From Candidatus Obscuribacterales bacterium (GTDB lineage Bacteria > Cyanobacteriota > Vampirovibrionia > Obscuribacterales > Obscuribacteraceae), in the NCBI GenBank assembly GCA_020054205.1, contig JAGVLS010000020.1, positions 157,223 to 221,222 on the forward strand: a DNA stretch of 64,000 nt, read 5' to 3'. This document shows positions 26,100 to 34,965 of this stretch, in pieces. Position numbers and translations under genes: made by a program. The notes below the pieces were generated by a model that had not been told where the DNA came from, ran no database searches, and saw nothing but the letters and a program-made list of their open reading frames with translations. Numbering within the stretch: position 1 is the stretch's first letter; each line of letters starts with the position of its first letter.

Positions 26100-27293
26100 T
26101 TAGACCAATATATTTTCGCCACTGGCGACATAACGTTTTAAAAGAAGAGCTGGTCTAAATCTTTCACCATATATTTCAAATAATTGTTCTATTTGAGCTA
26201 GGCATTTATCAAATCCAATTTCTGAGGCTAAGGCAAGTGGTCCTTTGCGCATACTAAGTCCTGCCATTAAAGCTGGATCTAAATCTTTGACAGTACAAAT
26301 TTTTTCTTGTAGTGCTAAAAATGCTTCGTTTATCATTGGTAAAAAAAGCCTTTCTGGACAAAAAGGAGCTGTCTTTTGTGTTTTTATAAATTTGATTTTG
26401 GCTAAAAGAGAAGTGATTTCTGGGTTTGTAGCAATAGCTTTTTTTGTTTCTTTGTCATACAAATAAAATCCTGAACCGGTTTTTTGTCCAAGCATATTTT
26501 CTTTTACCATTTCTTCTATAATTTGAGGGACTCTAAATCTTTCACCGTATTCTTGATAATTAAAGCGAGCTACAGCTAGTCCAATATCTGCTCCATTCAT
26601 ATCGCGCAAAGCAAGTGGACCTATGGGCATAGCAAAGTCCCGAGCGGCTTTATCTATTTCATCAACACTAGCGATGCCTTCTTGTAAGCACCATAATGAT
26701 TCATTCATATAGCGCCCTAATAAGCGATTAACTAAAAATGATGGACATTCTTCTACACGGACAGCTAATTTATCTAGTGACTTGCCAAAGGCAATTGCAG
26801 CTTCAATAGTTTCGTTTGTCGTTTTAAGTCCAGCGATTACTTCCACTAATTTCATGATGTGGGCAGGATTGAAAAAGTGTAGTCCGACAACTTTGCCGGG
26901 ACGCTTTGTAAAAGAAGCGATTTTTGTAATGGAAAGAGATGACGTATTAGTAGCTAAAATAGTATGAGGTGGACAAATTGCATCTAATTCTTCAAACACA
27001 ATTTTTTTGATGTCTATATTTTCTGAAACAGCTTCAATAACTAAATCAATATTATTGAAAGCAGTATAATCGGTGCTAGTGGAAAGCAAGTTTTTTGCTG
27101 CTTGGGCATCACTTTCGCCCAAGCCTCTTTTTACAAGCGTTGCTAAAAATCTATCAATTTTAGCGATACCAGTTTGTATGAACTCTTGATTTACATCTTT
27201 AAGTACGACAGTAAACTTATGAACAATAAGACAAGCGGCAATTGCAGCTCCCATAGTTCCAGCTCCAATTACAGCCACCTTTTCTATGTGCAT
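26100..27293 (-). CDS. 3-hydroxyacyl-CoA dehydrogenase
   Basis: 397 residues. The NAD-binding motif is VIGAGTMGAAIAA at the N-terminus. LATNTSSLSIT and GLHFFNPAHIMKLVEVI give the catalytic region with the conserved histidine. Two C-terminal dimerisation domains follow: residues near 180-280, with SFLVNRLLGRYMNE, and a second copy near 310-395. It oxidises 3-hydroxyacyl-CoA in beta-oxidation or related routes. It lacks the hydratase domain of FadB, so it is a free-standing enzyme. No other beta-oxidation gene is adjacent. Confidence 0.9.
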   Translation of the reverse strand: MHIEKVAVIGAGTMGAAIAACLIVHKFTVVLKDVNQEFIQTGIAKIDRFLATLVKRGLGESDAQAAKNLLSTSTDYTAFNNIDLVIEAVSENIDIKKIVFEELDAICPPHTILATNTSSLSITKIASFTKRPGKVVGLHFFNPAHIMKLVEVIAGLKTTNETIEAAIAFGKSLDKLAVRVEECPSFLVNRLLGRYMNESLWCLQEGIASVDEIDKAARDFAMPIGPLALRDMNGADIGLAVARFNYQEYGERFRVPQIIEEMVKENMLGQKTGSGFYLYDKETKKAIATNPEITSLLAKIKFIKTQKTAPFCPERLFLPMINEAFLALQEKICTVKDLDPALMAGLSMRKGPLALASEIGFDKCLAQIEQLFEIYGERFRPALLLKRYVASGENILV

Positions 27294-27418
27294 ATAGTCC
27301 CCAATTTGTTTAGTTGGTCATAAAAACTTGACAGCAAATGTCTACGCCAGCCTTCCTTTTATTATCCGTTATTGACGGCAGAATCATACGAGATTTCTAT
27401 AAGGGTAGATTTAACCTC

Positions 27419-27448
27419 TTGACTTCTTTCTAATCATTAAAATACTAT
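27419..27448 (+). promoter_or_regulatory. Candidate sigma-70 promoter
   Basis: TTGACT, 18-base spacer, TACTAT, upstream of the small membrane protein gene at 27578. The leader would be over 100 bases. Confidence 0.4.
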
Positions 27449-27577
27449 GGATTTTCACTAACACTTCGTTATCATAGCGGCAGGTTGTTTGTGCATTTTT
27501 GAACTATAACAAAAAAGATTCCGAGTGGGGATCTCTAATTCCATGTGTTTAGAGCGGAGGACGCAGGACATTGTCCT

Positions 27578-28063
27578 ATGCGTTTAAAGAATATGTATAT
27601 TTACATACTCATAGCTTTAGAACTAGCTGTTTTGTACACAGTATTTTGGTACTTGTACATACGTAAGCCAAGTCATAGAGAAAGGATTGTTGGTAATCCT
27701 TGGGGATTATATGAAGGCGTGGATACAGATTCTAAGCATTTTGAAAAAATGACTTTTGGCGGTATCCATGATGACAGCCTTTCTTGGCTACCAACTGATT
27801 ATGATGAAATTCATTATGATGGTTTAAATCAGGACTTCTATCACAAATTCAATAATCGTGAGCTCCATCAAATTAAGATGATGGAACATGCTTATTTAAA
27901 TAATGATTTGCAGCAAGTATTGCCTGAAGATATTGAATTGATTTTTGATCACAAGACAAATAGTTATAAACTAGCTAAACAAGCTATTGAAGGTAAGTCT
28001 TTGCTAGTAAAATTTGCCTTGCTTTTAGATCGAAAATTAAGCAAGCTGAATGTAAAGCCATAG
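27578..28063 (+). CDS. Small single-span membrane protein, unknown
   Basis: About 161 residues. One membrane span near residues 6-26 (MYIYILIALELAVLYTVFWY) is followed by a polar C-terminal domain rich in Asp, His and Tyr: YEGVDTDSKHFEKM, PTDYDEIHYDGLNQDF. I recognise no family. GGAGG lies 17 bases before the ATG at 27578; other possible starts are the GTG at 27545 and the ATG at 27593. The ABC-transporter ATPase follows after 61 bases, so they may share a transcript. Confidence 0.65.
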   Translation: MRLKNMYIYILIALELAVLYTVFWYLYIRKPSHRERIVGNPWGLYEGVDTDSKHFEKMTFGGIHDDSLSWLPTDYDEIHYDGLNQDFYHKFNNRELHQIKMMEHAYLNNDLQQVLPEDIELIFDHKTNSYKLAKQAIEGKSLLVKFALLLDRKLSKLNVKP

Positions 28064-28124
28064 TCTTGGTGAAATAGCGTTTCAATTATTACCTTACTTT
28101 ATGAACATAAGGTAAAATGCAAGC

Positions 28125-29123
28125 ATGGAAAATAAACAAATTATTGTTGACATCAAAGGGCTAAGAAAATACTTTCCAATTAAAAAAGGATTTTTCAATA
28201 AAGAAATTGGACAGGTAAGAGCTTTAGATGGTGTTGATCTAAAAGTATATGATGGTGAAACAATTGGGCTGGTTGGTGAATCAGGCTGTGGTAAATCAAC
28301 ATTAGGTAGGGTAATGCTTAGGCTGTTACCAGCTACTTCTGGCACAGTGGATGTGCTTGGCAAAAATGTTCATTCATTGAATTCTAAAGAAATGAAAGAA
28401 TTACGTCGTCATATGCAAATTGTTTTTCAAAATCCACATGCGAGCCTTGATCCACGTATGACTGTTGGACAAAGTATTGCTGAGCCATTGGAAGTACATA
28501 AAATATGTTCTGGTATTGCTTTAAGACAAAAAGTTGTGCAATTAATGGATTTAGTTGGACTAGCTTCTAGTATGTATGATCGTTATCCACATGAATTTTC
28601 TGGTGGACAAAGACAACGGGTTGGGATTGCACGAGCAATTGCTCTTAATCCACGTATTATTATTGCTGATGAGCCAGTATCAGCATTGGATGTTAGTGTA
28701 CAAGCACAAATTTTAAATTTATTTGCTGATTTAAAAAAAGAATTCAATCTTACATATATTTTCATTGCTCATAATCTTGATGTTGTGCGCTATATAAGCG
28801 ATCGTATTGCTGTTATGTATTTGGGCAAAATTGTAGAAATTGGTAAATGTATTGATGTTTATGAGAATCCACTTCATCCTTATTCTAAAGCTTTGATTAG
28901 TGCTGCTCCTATTCCTGATCCAGCTTTTGATCGCAGCAAGCGCATTATTTTACAAGGTGATTTGCCTAGTCCGTCAGATCCGCCGCCTGGCTGTTCTTTC
29001 CATACACGTTGTCCAATGGTGGAAGATAAATGTAGAATAGAAGAGCCAGATTTAAGAGAAATTGTCCCTGGTCGCTTTTCTGCCTGCCATTTTGCTGAAT
29101 CATTATTGGTAAAGCAAAACTAG
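28125..29123 (+). CDS. Oligopeptide/dipeptide ABC transporter ATPase (OppF/DppF-type)
   Basis: A 332-residue ATPase with Walker A GESGCGKST, Q-loop FQNPHASLDP, signature FSGGQRQRVGIARAI and Walker B IIADEPVSALD. The C-terminal oligopeptide-transport extension has PPPGCSFHTRCPMVEDKC cysteines, marking the OppF/DppF group. It powers uptake of peptides or nickel-like solutes with a second ATPase, two permeases and a binding protein, none of which are encoded here. It is probably recruited from elsewhere in the genome. Confidence 0.92.
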   Translation: MENKQIIVDIKGLRKYFPIKKGFFNKEIGQVRALDGVDLKVYDGETIGLVGESGCGKSTLGRVMLRLLPATSGTVDVLGKNVHSLNSKEMKELRRHMQIVFQNPHASLDPRMTVGQSIAEPLEVHKICSGIALRQKVVQLMDLVGLASSMYDRYPHEFSGGQRQRVGIARAIALNPRIIIADEPVSALDVSVQAQILNLFADLKKEFNLTYIFIAHNLDVVRYISDRIAVMYLGKIVEIGKCIDVYENPLHPYSKALISAAPIPDPAFDRSKRIILQGDLPSPSDPPPGCSFHTRCPMVEDKCRIEEPDLREIVPGRFSACHFAESLLVKQN

Positions 29124-29222
29124 TTTTATAAGACAAATTACCTAAATTTTGTTTGAACATTTGATTAATATCTCAATTAGACGGGGAATATTAGTTTCAA
29201 CATGCTTTAAGGAGGGTTTTTA

Positions 29223-30101
29223 ATGAAGTGCTGGCAATGCTTAGCATCGCTCGTTACAGCCTTTATATGCTGTTTCCTCCTAACATTAGAAGCTCGGTGC
29301 CAAGGTAAAGGGTGGGCTTTATTCCAAACTTCCCAACAAGGAGATATGTATATTTATTGCAGCAAAAATGGACTAGCCGCAGTAAATAAAAAGGTTGGAT
29401 GTACTTTAGTAACTCGAGCACCAAAATGGAATGTAATTTTATACAACGACAAAACCAAAGTTTATTATTCAGCTACTCTTAAAGAATGGATGGGAGAAGC
29501 AGAACATAAGGCACAAGCCAAAGATAAAGTTCAACCCAAAAAAGATAATAGTGTGCCCCCTAGAAAAGTAGGCAGTGGTAGCATTGCTGGTATAAGAGCA
29601 GTGCAATATATTGTCAACAATCCGGATGCATTTCCTGATGCGAAACGAACAGAATTGTGGATGAGCAATGATATGGAAGTGCCTAATCAACTAACACAAA
29701 TTTTAGGACGTGCTTATGGTGTTAATTTAGGCAATATCTCAGGTTTTCCACTTAGATTCTCATATATTGATTTTAAAGGGAAACGTACTGTGTTGTTGAA
29801 TACGCTTAAAACCCAAGCACAAGTTATACCAAGCGTTTCATTTAATTATCCAGCGCATTATAAACGTGTGGAGAATGAGTTGTTAGTGGTAATGGATGAA
29901 AATAATAAAGAAACTCTCAATAGTTTTTTAAATGATCCAGCATCGCAACGAGAAATAACACGTCTATTAGATAGTGAAAATATTACTGTTAATACTAAAA
30001 GTGTTAGAACAAAAACAGCGTCATCAAATAAAAAATTAAATACTAGTGACGCTGAATTACAAAAATATATGGATTTATTCAAAAGTCTTCAACAAAAATA
30101 A
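29223..30101 (+). CDS. Exported protein of unknown function, 292 aa
   Basis: A strong ribosome-binding site (AAGGAGG) precedes the ATG. Residues 1-26 are a signal peptide. The mature protein has an early cysteine pair (YCSKNGLAAVNKKVGC), a Lys-rich linker and a domain around residues 110-225 with alternating strands. The C-terminus (ITRLLDSE...LQKYMDLFKSLQQ) is charged and helical. I recognise no family. It may be an envelope protein with an outer-membrane-lipoprotein-sorting-like fold (LolA/DUF4412 type), but I would not name it on this evidence. Confidence 0.8.
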   Translation: MKCWQCLASLVTAFICCFLLTLEARCQGKGWALFQTSQQGDMYIYCSKNGLAAVNKKVGCTLVTRAPKWNVILYNDKTKVYYSATLKEWMGEAEHKAQAKDKVQPKKDNSVPPRKVGSGSIAGIRAVQYIVNNPDAFPDAKRTELWMSNDMEVPNQLTQILGRAYGVNLGNISGFPLRFSYIDFKGKRTVLLNTLKTQAQVIPSVSFNYPAHYKRVENELLVVMDENNKETLNSFLNDPASQREITRLLDSENITVNTKSVRTKTASSNKKLNTSDAELQKYMDLFKSLQQK

Positions 30102-30192
30102 ATGTTACAAATAAGCGTTTCTTAATTACTTCTTTCCTAATTCTTAACCCAATTGTCGGAAGATGTAATTAGTAGTGTTTGGAGTAAAACTT

Positions 30193-30306
30193 ATGGGATT
30201 TATCGAAGGTATTTTGGTAATCGTAAGTGCCACAGCTATTGCTGTTTGGATTAATGATAATTTTTCCGTTGGTGATTATGAATTTGACGGCTTTGCTGAA
30301 AAATAG
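30193..30306 (+). CDS. 37-aa small membrane protein
   Basis: An ORF of 37 codons with GGAG eight bases before the ATG. Residues 3-21 form one hydrophobic span (FIEGILVIVSATAIAVWI), followed by an acidic tail with YEFDGF. It is too short for common gene callers. It lies between the exported protein gene and the convergent Replic_Relax gene. Real expression is plausible given the spacing, but its role is unknown. Confidence 0.6.
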   Translation: MGFIEGILVIVSATAIAVWINDNFSVGDYEFDGFAEK

Positions 30307-30314
30307 AAGGCATT

Positions 30315-31130
30315 TTATACATTAGTTTTAGGGCGTAAATTAGTGATGCTGCCGTCGGTGCGATACCATGTGGCACCAAATACACCTTTTTCAATAATTT
30401 CATCATAAATACTAAAAACACATTTACCTGGACCTACACCAGCTTCATCTAAAAGTGGTTGAGTCCATTTTCTAAGGGTTAAAATTCTAGTTTCATTACC
30501 GGTTACAACCCAAATTGGACAACCAGTTTTAAGGAAAGAACGTATTTTTGGATCCCAATGTCTTGTTTGGCGAAAATTTCCTGTATCCATTTCTAGAAGT
30601 ACTTTAATTGGCTCACCGCCCGGATAATTAAAAGTGATTGTGGCATCAGCTTGTTGTTGACTTGAGTCATTATCTGAGGATAATTCTTGCCAAAACTCTT
30701 TGCCTGTAGCCCAAGAAAGATTGTTTATAATATTTTGTTGTTCTGATGACAAAAGAGAAAGCCTGATATCTACTAAGCGTAAAAAATGTTCTTTATGATA
30801 TGAGTGTGGTGGTCCGGTTGGAATTGTTTCCCATGATATTCCATGATGTTGCTCAAGAGCACGTGCACCAGCTGTAGTCAAAAAATATATTAATTCCGGA
30901 CGACCTCTGCCTTCCATGCGTCCACTTGAACTAGCCCCAGTAAAGCCACCTTGTTGAATACGTCTTAAACGTTTGCGAGCAGTTTCATAACTTATTTCCG
31001 GGAAGCAAAGGGCTGCTAATTGACTAGAACTTATTGCTCTGTGCAAATACAATTGCACTAAAGAAGTAATGTCCCTATCTGTTAGGACGAGATTGTGTTT
31101 TTTGGATTTTACAAATAGTTTTTCAGTCAT
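30315..31130 (-). CDS. Replic_Relax family protein
   Basis: 271 residues. The N-terminal winged-helix region reads LTDRDITSLVQLYLHRAISSSQLAALCFP, followed by ARKRLRRIQQGGF and the RPELIYFLTTAGARAL segment, together the signature of the 'replication-relaxation' family. Members occur on plasmids and integrative elements near conjugation genes; some are DNA-binding regulators or replication factors. The middle (LLEMDTGNFRQTRHWDPK) resembles a nuclease-like fold, but catalytic residues are not certain. It is the last gene of the secretion locus, 83 bases after the TraG gene. Confidence 0.78.
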   Translation of the reverse strand: MTEKLFVKSKKHNLVLTDRDITSLVQLYLHRAISSSQLAALCFPEISYETARKRLRRIQQGGFTGASSSGRMEGRGRPELIYFLTTAGARALEQHHGISWETIPTGPPHSYHKEHFLRLVDIRLSLLSSEQQNIINNLSWATGKEFWQELSSDNDSSQQQADATITFNYPGGEPIKVLLEMDTGNFRQTRHWDPKIRSFLKTGCPIWVVTGNETRILTLRKWTQPLLDEAGVGPGKCVFSIYDEIIEKGVFGATWYRTDGSITNLRPKTNV

Positions 31131-31203
31131 GGGATGTGCGAAGATGCCTACCCAATAATATACCCCAAAAATTGCTAATTTTGCATCAAATTAGCTAATT
31201 ATA

Positions 31204-31217
31204 TTAAGCTAGCTAAA
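31204..31217. repeat. 14-bp element, second copy at 45882
   Basis: TTAAGCTAGCTAAA with a palindromic AGCTAGCT core overlaps the TraG stop codon region. An exact copy lies at 45882-45895. Related TTAGCTAA elements surround it. Confidence 0.5.
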
Positions 31218-34200
31218 ACTCTATATTGTTTTGTGTTGTTGATTTAGTCTCATTATTAGCAAGACCAAACTTACTCAAGTCAGGGGTAAGGCTTGTAACT
31301 GGCGGTTTGCTAGCTCCTGATTTAGGCTGGCTTATTTCATCGGCTGCTGCCATGATGCTTTCAGCCATACTATTAATTTGATTAGCATACGGAAATGGTG
31401 GCTTTTGATTAGTATCACCATCATCTACTTTTGTTGAAGCCGGGCCAAACATAGCTGCTATTGAAGCTTGGGCTTCATTGCTCATTGGTGCTAAATTTTC
31501 TGATTTGTTTTCAGTTTTATTAACTGAATTTTGATGAGCTTCAAAAAAATCAACATTATTTGGAATTTTATGATTGCTGGATAATTTATTTTCAGAAGAA
31601 ATTGCTTGTGTATTTACTTCTGTTGTTTGTCCAATAAATTTGCCACACTCAATACAAAAACGTCCTTTGCCAGCAATTTGTTTGCAATGAGGACAAGTGC
31701 GTTTATTAGGATCAGCACTATAATTTGCATTTTGATTCATGGCTGGCATAGATGCCATTCCTGGTAGTGATTGAACTTGCATGAAGGCTGCTAATGCGGA
31801 ATCACCTGCTATGTTAGCTTGTTCATCTGCTGGTGGAGATACATTTATATTTCCACTTTCAGGTATGTTTTCAGATTCTGGCTCTGATGGCATTGGAGCA
31901 TCATTTAAATTTGAATTTAAATGACTATCAAATGTTAGTGATGGACCAGAAGCAAAACCAGGTGGAATATCAGGTGTATTTGGATCTGGTGGAGTTGGAC
32001 GTCCAGCCACATTGTGCAATAAATGCAATCTGGCAATTTCTTCAATACCACGCAAGTCACACATGAAAGGTTTATTTTCACCAAATTCAGGGTCCCCAGC
32101 TGGTGCCATATAAACTAGGGCATGATGTTTTTCCATACGTTTAATAGAATCAGTATCAACGCGTGAAACTACTTGCTGAGAGTGAATTCTGTTCCAACTG
32201 GTTGGGAATATACCAAAACCATTAGATTCATAGTGATCAGAAATACCAGGAACTACAATGGCGTGTTTACCAATTTCATCCGCGAAGAATTTTGCTGTTG
32301 TTTCGTCTGCGTTGTGCAAACAAATGCGTAAAGCTGAGTTTGAGAATATGGTTTTTAATTCTGAAGTACCACTTGAGGCTGGATCGCTGCCGGAAGTGTT
32401 GCGAGAAATTTGGCTTATATTTTGTAGAATTACTGTTAGACCGCCATTTGCACCGCGGACAATCGCTGATAATCTACCAGCTAAGTCTATATTTAAAGTT
32501 TGATATTCATCAAAAAATGCAAATAATGGTAGTACTGATGCAGTACCATAACGAGTATGCAAGGCTTGTTGTAATTGATAAACGAAGCAGCTGGCTAGCG
32601 ACTCAGCATCTGGTCCTAAACTGGCTGGTGCACCAAATATCAAAACAGTTGCTTTGTGCATTGATCCTCTTAGATCAACATTTGATTGTTCTGTACATCT
32701 AAGAACATTTGGGTTCTTAAACATTCTCAAGCGACCACGTACACCTTGGATATTTTTATCCCAATCTGTATCAGTCCTGATAATAGAGGACAACATTTGC
32801 GTTAATTCAGTAAGTTCAGCTGGATCAACATCAGGATTTGTTTTAAGTCTTCTTATAGATTCAACTATATTGCGGCGATTATTTACCAGACGCATTAAGC
32901 CACGTGGGTTACATGGTAATTCATGCACTTCAGCTGGTTGACCATTCTCATCTTCACCAGCAACCATGACTGCTCCCCATTTAAGCAATGTAGATAGTCC
33001 GTAGATATAACCATGATCTCTTTCTGCCCAGTGTTGCTCTTCTGGTGGCAATGAATTAACATCTTGTACAATTGATGAGGCAAATTCTACTGGGGATATG
33101 TCTAATGGATTCCAGTGAATAGAGTCTTGATCTAATGGGTTGAAATATAAAGTTTCAAAACCAGCTTGGCTGGCTTCTGGCAAAATAGTATATTTAAAGC
33201 CTTCTTTCCTTTCATCCAAGTTAGGATCATTGGCTTTAGCTTCTAAAGCAATGATAACGCAAGGCTTTGCTAATAATGCTTTCATTACTGCACGCATCAA
33301 TGTTGTTTTACCTGAACCAGATGGAGCAACAATGAACATGTTTTTATTAGGTAGTCGACCAAGTGGAATTGTAATTGGTAGATGTGTTCTAGCTAAAAAG
33401 CCAAATGGAATTACAATACCATCAGCGTCCCCCCAAGTAGCTTCAGGATTACGTTTACCAAGTCGTCCATGTCGCCTTAAATTAGGTGGACAAACAAAAG
33501 ATCTTTCATAATCACGTGGTGTCATGAGACCTGATGGAGGATTGAATGTACGAATTGTTTGCCAGGGAAATAATCTTTTCTTGTGTGCAGCTGCAATAAT
33601 TAAGGCTAATAACACTAAAGTTGGCAATAATATAGCAATAGAAGTTGCATCTAAAAATCCATGTGTTCTATAGCCAACAGAAGATGTATTTTGATGTCTA
33701 GGTATACCTTCCATACGAAGATTTTTACCTTGCACACCCATACTAGAAGGTGCTTGACCAGTATCAGAACTTGGTGCTTGACCTAATGCAATTTGACTAG
33801 AACTAGATGTTGCTTGACCAGGCAATTGTGGGTTAGCCGCACTTGTTTGCTGGTCATTGTTTAAAATTTGTGCTCCTGGTTGTATCAAAGGATTGTTTTG
33901 CATATTAGCAGAAGATGCATTTGGCAATGTATTTGGTAATGCATTTTGCATTTGTGCATCTGGATAAGTACTCATGCCACTCATTGGCATAGGAGATTGA
34001 TTCTGTGAATTCAATGGTTGTTGGCTAGCCATATTACTGTATGATGGCTGTTGTGGTTGAGCACTATTTAAAACAGTATTAGGCATAGCACTAGAATTAG
34101 CATATGGACTATATGGCGCTGAATTATAAGATGAAGAAGGAGCAGATTGCATTTGTGGCAGACGATTTTGTCCAGGCGCCATTACGTATTGCCCTTGTTG

Positions 34201-34308
34201 TGTCATCAAGCGACGTTCATATTCTTTGGCGCTAATCACTTCACCCGTATCAGAATCTTTATAACGGGTGACTACACCATGATCATCAATTTGTGCTCTG
34301 TAAGGCAT
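31213..34308 (-). CDS. VirD4/TraG-type coupling ATPase with C-terminal zinc ribbon
   Basis: 1031 residues. The first 210 are low-complexity Gln/Asn/Pro/Ser/Met after a short conserved start. A membrane span lies near residues 213-237 (TSIAILLPTLVLLALIIAA). Walker A is APSGSGKTT near 329 and the Walker B region is FAFFDEYQTLN near 600, followed by the usual ILQNISQISR. A zinc ribbon, CPHCK...CIECG, lies near residue 860. Coupling proteins bring substrates to type IV secretion channels. The long disordered N-terminus and zinc ribbon are unusual and may bind the substrate. It comes 17 bases after the VirB8-like gene. Confidence 0.88.
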   Translation of the reverse strand: MPYRAQIDDHGVVTRYKDSDTGEVISAKEYERRLMTQQGQYVMAPGQNRLPQMQSAPSSSYNSAPYSPYANSSAMPNTVLNSAQPQQPSYSNMASQQPLNSQNQSPMPMSGMSTYPDAQMQNALPNTLPNASSANMQNNPLIQPGAQILNNDQQTSAANPQLPGQATSSSSQIALGQAPSSDTGQAPSSMGVQGKNLRMEGIPRHQNTSSVGYRTHGFLDATSIAILLPTLVLLALIIAAAHKKRLFPWQTIRTFNPPSGLMTPRDYERSFVCPPNLRRHGRLGKRNPEATWGDADGIVIPFGFLARTHLPITIPLGRLPNKNMFIVAPSGSGKTTLMRAVMKALLAKPCVIIALEAKANDPNLDERKEGFKYTILPEASQAGFETLYFNPLDQDSIHWNPLDISPVEFASSIVQDVNSLPPEEQHWAERDHGYIYGLSTLLKWGAVMVAGEDENGQPAEVHELPCNPRGLMRLVNNRRNIVESIRRLKTNPDVDPAELTELTQMLSSIIRTDTDWDKNIQGVRGRLRMFKNPNVLRCTEQSNVDLRGSMHKATVLIFGAPASLGPDAESLASCFVYQLQQALHTRYGTASVLPLFAFFDEYQTLNIDLAGRLSAIVRGANGGLTVILQNISQISRNTSGSDPASSGTSELKTIFSNSALRICLHNADETTAKFFADEIGKHAIVVPGISDHYESNGFGIFPTSWNRIHSQQVVSRVDTDSIKRMEKHHALVYMAPAGDPEFGENKPFMCDLRGIEEIARLHLLHNVAGRPTPPDPNTPDIPPGFASGPSLTFDSHLNSNLNDAPMPSEPESENIPESGNINVSPPADEQANIAGDSALAAFMQVQSLPGMASMPAMNQNANYSADPNKRTCPHCKQIAGKGRFCIECGKFIGQTTEVNTQAISSENKLSSNHKIPNNVDFFEAHQNSVNKTENKSENLAPMSNEAQASIAAMFGPASTKVDDGDTNQKPPFPYANQINSMAESIMAAADEISQPKSGASKPPVTSLTPDLSKFGLANNETKSTTQNNIEF

Positions 34309-34325
34309 TTTTTAAAATTGCTCCT

Positions 34326-34943
34326 TTAGCGCCTTGTATCCGCGCCGCTTTCAGTGAAAGAAGCGATGCGCATGCCATCTGTTGTTTGAATAATTAAATA
34401 TTCTAGGCTAACATTGCGATTGCGACTACCTCGACCAGGTACGCCTAATGTTTGCGTTCCTTTAACTAATACATTTACAGAACCATCAGACATTACTTCA
34501 CCTACACTAATTTGAGTAGGGATAAATGAACTTTTAATGCCAGATTGATCTATTTGTTGACTTAATTCTTCTGTCCAAATATTTTTGCGATAAGCAATTG
34601 CACATTCAGGAGTCATAAGAGACATAGCTCTATCTTGAGATGATTTAGCAGTGCCTGCACTTAAGTCCCAAGCTAAAGGCAACCAATTGTCTATTAGAGT
34701 TTTAGCTTGATATGGATCTACCACAGCTACTGCCGACTGAGATGGCGTTGCTTGAGCAGAGCCATTTGCTGTTCTCATTCCAGTTACATCAGGATCAGTT
34801 AAATGTTTTGCTGTAGCACGACGCTTAGGAGCTTCTGGTGGTGGCATGATAATGAATGAAAAGAATAAGCCAGCTAATAAACCAGCTATGGCAACCATAA
34901 CTAGGGTTAATTTATATTTTTCTCCGGCTTGATAATCAAACAT
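34326..34943 (-). CDS. VirB8-like inner-membrane channel protein
   Basis: 205 residues with one N-terminal membrane span (about 12-32, LTLVMVAIAGLLAGLFFSFI), a Pro/Ala/Ser-rich linker and a C-terminal domain of about 130 residues. The domain pattern (helices followed by ISVGEVMSDGSVNVLVKGTQTLG and LEYLIIQTTDGMRIASF) fits the NTF2-like fold of VirB8/TraC-type proteins. These form the inner-membrane assembly platform of type IV secretion systems. Similarity is by architecture, span and position between VirB4 and VirD4; sequence identity is probably low. Confidence 0.65.
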   Translation of the reverse strand: MFDYQAGEKYKLTLVMVAIAGLLAGLFFSFIIMPPPEAPKRRATAKHLTDPDVTGMRTANGSAQATPSQSAVAVVDPYQAKTLIDNWLPLAWDLSAGTAKSSQDRAMSLMTPECAIAYRKNIWTEELSQQIDQSGIKSSFIPTQISVGEVMSDGSVNVLVKGTQTLGVPGRGSRNRNVSLEYLIIQTTDGMRIASFTESGADTRR

Positions 34944-34965
34944 TGTTTTTATCCTGCATAATTTT

